DNA from: Planctomycetota bacterium
GTDB lineage: Bacteria > Planctomycetota > Planctomycetia > Isosphaerales > Isosphaeraceae
DNA: 5,402 nucleotides
Direction: 5' to 3'
Assembly: GCA_021807585.1 (NCBI GenBank)
Contig: JAKBCQ010000253.1
Span: 1-5,402 of the forward strand
The position numbers and the translations under genes are program-made. The notes below the pieces were generated by a model. The model did not search any database and had not been told where the DNA came from. It worked only from the letters and a program-made list of their open reading frames with translations. Below are positions 1 through 3,115 of the stretch, piece by piece. How positions within the stretch are numbered: position 1 is the stretch's first letter; every line of letters starts with the position of its first letter.

Positions 1-1002
1 CGTATCGCCGCTTTTTCGCCGCGCCGCGACCGCGGCGTCCACCTCGCCTCGATGCACTCCCAAAGGAGGCGGAATGCAAAAAAACAAGGTTCGAGGACAA
101 GCCGCGCGCATGGCGCTCAACCAATTGATATAATCATTGGTAATATCCTTTTCATAATCATTGGTTCCCAGGCAGCAAAAGATGTAATCGGGCTCGGGGG
201 TGAGCTTCCCTTCGATCAGTCGAGAGGTCGTCGCGTCGTACCGATCCCAGATTCGAGAGAGCGGAGGGATCTCGAGTTCGCGGGTCATTCCCAACCCCCC
301 CGAGCCGAATTGACCGTATTCGCATCCGAGCGCGGAGGCGACGATCGGAAACCAGGTTGCGCGAGCATTATTCACATCCAAAGATTGCCATGATGTGAAC
401 AAGCCGTCGACTCCGACCCCCTCGGTGATCGAATCGCCGAACGCGAGCGCACGCTTGGGAAAAGCCGGCGTGGGCGCGACCGAGCCTCCCTGATCGAGAT
501 CGAACCCCGCGACGCGAAGACGCGCCGTCGACGCTCGCCAACGATTCCGCGTTAAATCGGCTGCACGAAAAATCATCTCAAGATGATGAGTCGCTCGGAC
601 ATCGAGCCCGGACGCGAGCCGGAGAGGATAAATCGCTTCGGTCGTTTTGAGTCGAACAATGTGAAACTCGCCGTCGTCGATCGAATATTCGATAACCGGC
701 AGCGACTCGACCCCGCAGCCGCGGTTGGCCGTGCCGTCGACGACCAAATCGATCGTCGCGCTATCGCGAAAACTCGCTTTGATGTACGCGCCCGGAGTCA
801 CAGCCTCGGCTCGCGCCGCGGAACCCTCGCCTTGGCGAATCCAAACATAAGGCGCTAGTAAAATGAGGGGGCGATCGATCGGCACGATCGCTCTCCCCGA
901 CGCGATCGGTTCAGCGGCCGTCGATTTCGCGCCCGGACGCACCGAAAGAGCCGCGCACAAGAAGATCGTTCCCCCAAGGGCGATAATCCCGAGCCTCATC
1001 AT
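1..1002 (-). CDS. Secreted SGNH/GDSL-family hydrolase (esterase/deacetylase-like), 3' end cut by window
   Basis: The reading frame is open from an ATG at 1002-1000 to the left edge, giving 334 codons with no stop, so the C-terminus is missing. The N-terminus (MMRLGIIALGGTIFLCAALS) has a hydrophobic core and an STAA stretch near residues 27-30, as expected of a Sec signal peptide. Residues about 31-170 look like a beta-rich accessory domain, as in two-domain carbohydrate esterases of the CE2 type. The SGNH domain starts near 184: block I is FGDSITEG at 188-195 with nucleophile Ser191, the glycine block is FGSGGLG at 232-238, and block III is GTND at 279-282. The DxxH block should lie beyond position 1. 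The family hydrolyses ester bonds, often acetyl groups on polysaccharides, but the substrate cannot be read here. The first of two tandem ATGs is chosen because it overlaps the stop of the upstream small ORF. Its own Shine-Dalgarno (AAGGGA) is weak and close, so translational coupling is plausible. The fold is clear; the exact family is less certain. Confidence 0.88.
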   Translation of the reverse strand, partial: MMRLGIIALGGTIFLCAALSVRPGAKSTAAEPIASGRAIVPIDRPLILLAPYVWIRQGEGSAARAEAVTPGAYIKASFRDSATIDLVVDGTANRGCGVESLPVIEYSIDDGEFHIVRLKTTEAIYPLRLASGLDVRATHHLEMIFRAADLTRNRWRASTARLRVAGFDLDQGGSVAPTPAFPKRALAFGDSITEGVGVDGLFTSWQSLDVNNARATWFPIVASALGCEYGQFGSGGLGMTRELEIPPLSRIWDRYDATTSRLIEGKLTPEPDYIFCCLGTNDYEKDITNDYINWLSAMRAACPRTLFFCIPPPLGVHRGEVDAAVAARRKSGDT

Positions 1003-1148
1003 TTTTCCCTTTTTCTCGATCGACCGGGGAGACTCGCGGCGGTCGCGGCCGATTGATAATCCGCGCCTCCGACGAACCCTCCCATCGCCCGCGAAATAAA
1101 TGGCAAATCAATTGTAGTCCCCTTTATGTCTATCGGCGTTTCGTGCAT
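999..1148 (-). CDS. Candidate 49-residue small protein, overlapping the SGNH gene start (ATGA)
   Basis: An ATG at 1148-1146 opens a 50-codon frame ending in TGA at 1001-999. The stop shares four bases (ATGA) with the ATG of the SGNH hydrolase gene, a classical sign of translational coupling. An AAGGAG Shine-Dalgarno lies 7 nt upstream, clearly better than the one in front of the hydrolase gene. The peptide begins MHETPIDIKG and ends in a basic tail (RSRKREK). I see no signal peptide, membrane segment or known domain. Third-position GC is about 56 percent by hand count, which neither supports nor excludes coding. It could be a real small protein, a leader ORF that loads ribosomes for the downstream gene, or chance. 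The start and overlap signals are seen directly; function is unknown. Confidence 0.42.
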   Translation of the reverse strand: MHETPIDIKGTTIDLPFISRAMGGFVGGADYQSAATAASLPGRSRKREK

Positions 1149-1155
1149 ACGGAGA

Positions 1156-1161
1156 CTCCTT
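1156..1161 (-). promoter_or_regulatory. Strong Shine-Dalgarno of the small ORF
   Basis: AAGGAG on the minus strand lies 7 nt before the ATG at 1148, a near-optimal spacing. It is the best ribosome binding site in the region upstream of the hydrolase, and it fixes the start of the 49-residue ORF. An ATG directly followed by TAA (1164-1159) overlaps it, forming a start-stop pair. Confidence 0.5.
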
Positions 1162-1209
1162 ACATCGATCGATTGAGAGTTACGGCGCGGCGAATCGGAT
1201 CAACCGCGT

Positions 1210-1246
1210 CGCCGCCGAACGACCCCGACTTCGCCAATCGGCGGCG
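1210..1246 (-). promoter_or_regulatory. GC-only hairpin in the predicted leader of the SGNH transcript
   Basis: CGCCGCCGA (1210-1218) and TCGGCGGCG (1238-1246) form a perfect 9-bp stem, eight of the pairs G-C, around a 19-nt loop. It lies between the predicted start site and the small-ORF Shine-Dalgarno. No T-run follows on the minus strand, so it is not an intrinsic terminator. It could stabilise the mRNA or modulate initiation. It matches no riboswitch class that I recognise. Confidence 0.35.
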
Positions 1247-1266
1247 TGGGTTTGCGCATTGGGCAT

Positions 1267-1447
1267 CGAACGTCTCTCAGTATACAGCGTATTCCGGAGG
1301 ATTTCAATGGCCGAGCACCGTCGACCAAGTTTTTCTCACGCGAGTCCGCCGAATCGGCGCGGCGAATGATCCCGATTCGTCTTTCCAATCATTGAGGAGT
1401 CGCGGCGTTTATTACAATCTGAATACCGCGTATACTTGAGAGATTCG
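1267..1447. repeat. Imperfect inverted repeat with nested inner stems
   Basis: The left arm 1267-1294 and the reverse complement of the right arm 1421-1447 align with 25 identical bases and five single-base gaps, sharing the blocks CGAA, TCTCTCA, GTATAC, GCG and TATTC. Inside lie two further pairs: 1339-1347 with 1396-1404 (8 of 9 paired) and 1350-1357 with 1372-1379 (CGAATCGG/CCGATTCG, perfect). All three are roughly concentric, so the segment could fold into one long interrupted hairpin of about 180 nt. Each arm has a TATACT pointing outward: leftward in the left arm and rightward in the right arm (1431-1436). Candidates are a decayed small mobile or palindromic element, a structured RNA, or a pair of regulator sites. 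No transposase or target-site duplication is visible. Confidence 0.5.
1279..1307 (-). promoter_or_regulatory. Sigma70-like promoter for the small ORF and SGNH gene
   Basis: On the minus strand, TTGAAA (1307-1302, five of six consensus bases) is followed after exactly 17 nt by TATACT (1284-1279, five of six). Transcription would start near 1272 and leave a leader of about 124 nt before the small ORF. The terminator-like hairpin upstream at 1563-1535 fits a separate transcription unit starting here. The -10 lies in the palindrome GTATAC within the left inverted arm. A weaker plus-strand match (TTGGGC, 16 nt, TATACA at 1281-1286) uses the same palindrome. Planctomycete promoters are poorly characterised, so this is a sequence-only call. 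Confidence 0.5.
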
Positions 1448-1534
1448 GCGCGGCTTGGCACGCGTCGACGCACCGACCTCAAGCCGTCCGTCGCGGTCGC
1501 GAACGGGGCGGTTATCTAACATACGATGAATTGT

Positions 1535-1563
1535 AAATATAAGAAGGACCGCCGACGCGGCCC
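1535..1563 (-). terminator. Intrinsic terminator after the DUF1501 gene
   Basis: On the minus strand GGGCCGC (1563-1557) pairs with GCGGTCC (1552-1546), a complete 7-bp stem with one G-U pair, across a four-base loop (GTCG). It is followed at once by TTCTTATATTT (1545-1535). The hairpin begins 38 nt after the DUF1501 stop. The tail has eight T in eleven bases, so it is decent but not perfect. This would end the PSCyt2/PSD1-DUF1501 unit. Confidence 0.55.
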
Positions 1564-1600
1564 AATCGAGTCGACTCGCTTAAATGAATGGTCGATCGAT

Positions 1601-3037
1601 TCAGGAAAGCAGTTCGGCGACGACTTTGCCGTGAACGTCGGTGAGCCGGCGATCGATTCCGTTGTGCCGGAATGTGAGGCGTTCGTGATCCACGCCGAGC
1701 AGGTGGAGGATTGTGGCGTGTTGGTCGTAACAGTACACGGGATTCTCGGCGACGCGGAACGACCAGGGATCGCTCGATCCGTAGCTGATTCCCCCCTTGA
1801 TACCGCCTCCCGCGAGCCACGACGTAAACGCGCTCGGGTTGTGATCGCGCCCCTTCCCGCCTTGGCCGCACGGCATCCGTCCGAACTCGGTCGTCCAGAG
1901 GACGATCGTGTCGTCGAGAAGCCCGCGCGACTTGAGATCGACCAGGAGCGCCGCGGCGGGCTTGTCCATGCTTCGCGCCATCATCCGGTGATCGCGCTCG
2001 ATGTCTTCATGTGAATCCCAATTGCGCCTGGGAAAGCCGTTGTCGGCGCCGCTCCACACCTGGACGAACCGCACGCCCCGTTCGAGGAGCCGGCGAGTAA
2101 TCAGGCAATTCCGGCCGAAATCCTCGGTGACAGGATCGTCGAGGCCGTACAGCGCCTTGGTCGCGGCGGATTCGCCGGTGAGATCAAGAACCTCGGGAGC
2201 GCTCAGTTGGAGCCGCGCGGCGAGTTCGTACGAAGCGATCCGCGCGTCGAGACGAGAATCTCCCGGATGTTCATTCAAGTGTTCGCGGTTGAGTCGGCCG
2301 AGGAGTTCGCGACCGTCGCGGTCGGCGGATCGGTCGACGTACGATCCCGCAGGCGGCGAAAGGTCGCGAATCGGCGTCTTGGCGCTCGGTCGAACCATCG
2401 TCCCCTGATACGTCGCGGGCAAGAAGCCGGCGCCCCAATTCGCCGGTCCGTTGGGGGCGAAACCGCGTGAATCGGGGAGTACGACGAACGTCGGCAGGTC
2501 GTCGTTTTCGCTCCCCAAACCGTACGCGACCCACGCCCCCATGCTCGGAAATCCCGGCGACACGAATCCCGTCGCCTGCATGAACGTCGCGGGCCCGTGG
2601 ACGTTCGATTTCGACACCATCGAATGAATGAATGCGATATCGTCGACGCGCTCGGCCAAATGGGGGACGAGGTCGCTTATGTATTTACCGCAAGAGCCGC
2701 GCGGACTAAACCTCCACGGGCTCTTCATCACCGCGCCGGGAGCGCTTTGAAACAGCTCGACCTTGCCGCCGGGATCGAACGGTTCGCCGTTCCGTTTGAT
2801 CAACATGGGCTTGTAATCGAACGTGTCGCACTGGCTCGCCGCTCCCGACATAAACAGTTGAACGACCCTTTGCGCTTTGGCGCGATGATGAATGCCGCCG
2901 TTGAGAGAGGAGCGATCCGCGGTTCGCGTATCGGCGAGCGAACCGTCGGCGCCCAACAAATGAGCGAGCGCGATCCCTCCCAACCCTCCCCCTGAACGCC
3001 AGAGGAACGACCTTCGATCGAGTCCGGTCGCAAACAT
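1601..3037 (-). CDS. DUF1501 domain-containing protein, twin-arginine-type signal, complete
   Basis: A complete 478-residue member of the DUF1501 family (Pfam PF07394), which has an alkaline-phosphatase/sulfatase-like fold. The N-terminus has a twin-arginine stretch (DRRSFLWRSGGGLGG, from residue 7) followed by a hydrophobic segment, pointing to Tat export. Family hallmarks in order: MSGAASQCDTFDYKP (63-77), HGPATFMQATG (147-157), PSMGAWVAYGLGSEN (164-178), NWGAGFLPATYQGT (200-213), GRNCL (308-312), WDSH (340-343), EFGRMP (384-389), GRDHNP (396-401) and DQHATILHLLG (438-448). The conserved Asp and His residues in WDSH, GRDHNP and DQH are the expected metal or catalytic ligands by analogy with the superfamily. 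Length is normal and nothing is broken. It follows the PSCyt2/PSD1 gene by 78 nt, a recurrent planctomycete arrangement, and probably shares its transcript. The substrate is unknown; sulfatase activity is not established for this family. Confidence 0.95.
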   Translation of the reverse strand: MFATGLDRRSFLWRSGGGLGGIALAHLLGADGSLADTRTADRSSLNGGIHHRAKAQRVVQLFMSGAASQCDTFDYKPMLIKRNGEPFDPGGKVELFQSAPGAVMKSPWRFSPRGSCGKYISDLVPHLAERVDDIAFIHSMVSKSNVHGPATFMQATGFVSPGFPSMGAWVAYGLGSENDDLPTFVVLPDSRGFAPNGPANWGAGFLPATYQGTMVRPSAKTPIRDLSPPAGSYVDRSADRDGRELLGRLNREHLNEHPGDSRLDARIASYELAARLQLSAPEVLDLTGESAATKALYGLDDPVTEDFGRNCLITRRLLERGVRFVQVWSGADNGFPRRNWDSHEDIERDHRMMARSMDKPAAALLVDLKSRGLLDDTIVLWTTEFGRMPCGQGGKGRDHNPSAFTSWLAGGGIKGGISYGSSDPWSFRVAENPVYCYDQHATILHLLGVDHERLTFRHNGIDRRLTDVHGKVVAELLS

Positions 3038-3045
3038 CGTATCGG

Positions 3046-3049
3046 CTCC
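3046..3049 (-). promoter_or_regulatory. Shine-Dalgarno of the DUF1501 gene
   Basis: GGAG on the minus strand lies 8 nt before the ATG at 3037. It supports this start over other in-frame codons and places the twin-arginine motif at residues 8-9, the usual position. Confidence 0.6.
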
Positions 3050-3075
3050 AAATCAGTGCGGATTTATGGGTGAAG

Positions 3076-3093
3076 TTTGGATCGCGATCAAAT
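3076..3093. promoter_or_regulatory. Palindrome in the PSCyt2/PSD1-DUF1501 gap, possible weak internal promoter
   Basis: TTTGGATCGCGATCAAAT has the perfect 10-bp core GATCGCGATC and matches its own reverse complement at 14 of 18 positions. It sits in the 78-nt gap between the two genes. On the minus strand TTGATC (3091-3086) is followed after 17 nt by CATAAA (3068-3063), a four-of-six match at each box. It could be a weak internal promoter or operator. Such palindromes are common in this CGATCG-rich sequence, so chance is likely. Confidence 0.2.
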
Positions 3094-3115
3094 CGATGAT
3101 TGTCGCGACGACGAT

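Larger units (their letters stand above)
1173..1454 (+). repeat. 19-nt direct repeat (1173-1191 and 1436-1454) plus a shared 9-nt core
   Basis: TTGAGAGTTACGGCGCGGC at 1173-1191 and TTGAGAGATTCGGCGCGGC at 1436-1454 differ at two positions. Their core CGGCGCGGC occurs a third time at 1355-1363, and the copy at 1183 shares 13 bases with it (CGGCGCGGCGAAT). The second copy overlaps the right arm of the inverted repeat, so the region contains related units in both orientations. Confidence 0.5.
1149..1600. other. Intergenic region rich in repeats and signals, no convincing gene
   Basis: These roughly 450 bases separate the DUF1501 stop from the small ORF. In transcription order on the minus strand they hold a 12-bp perfect palindrome (CGAGTCGACTCG, 1567-1578), a terminator-like hairpin, two inverted arms carrying GTATAC, a leftward sigma70-like promoter, and a GC-only hairpin in the predicted leader. 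Several ORFs cross the region on both strands, but none has family features together with a good start. No tRNA, rRNA or CRISPR repeat pattern is visible. Confidence 0.7.

Noticed and set aside
52..393. 113-codon plus-strand ORF near the left edge
   Set aside because: It is antisense to the SGNH catalytic domain, whose GDS and GTND motifs establish the minus strand as coding.
1111..1116. TACAAT on the minus strand as a -10 box for the SGNH gene
   Set aside because: No acceptable -35 exists at 16-18 nt, and it lies within the candidate small ORF.
1307..1369. 20-codon plus-strand ORF (MAEHRRPSFS...) with GGAGG six bases upstream of its ATG and a weak promoter match before it
   Set aside because: It is very short and the GGAGG lies within the spacer of the better minus-strand promoter. 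The peptide has no features and no plus-strand gene follows to be regulated by a leader peptide.
1053..1439. 128-codon plus-strand ORF across the intergenic region
   Set aside because: It runs through inverted repeats and the leader, has no family resemblance or Shine-Dalgarno, and conflicts with the minus-strand small ORF and promoter.
1451..1486. Hairpin CGGCTTG/CAAGCCG with the inner palindrome GCGTCGACGC as a possible terminator
   Set aside because: No T-run follows on either strand, and the hairpin at 1535-1563 is a better terminator for the DUF1501 gene.
1567..1578. Perfect palindrome CGAGTCGACTCG between the DUF1501 stop and terminator
   Set aside because: Short TCGA-rich palindromes are frequent in this sequence and nothing else marks it as a site.
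1526..2014. 162-codon plus-strand ORF, antisense to the end of DUF1501
   Set aside because: Its protein has no recognisable motif and it lies opposite strongly conserved DUF1501 residues. Long antisense frames are expected in GC-rich genes.
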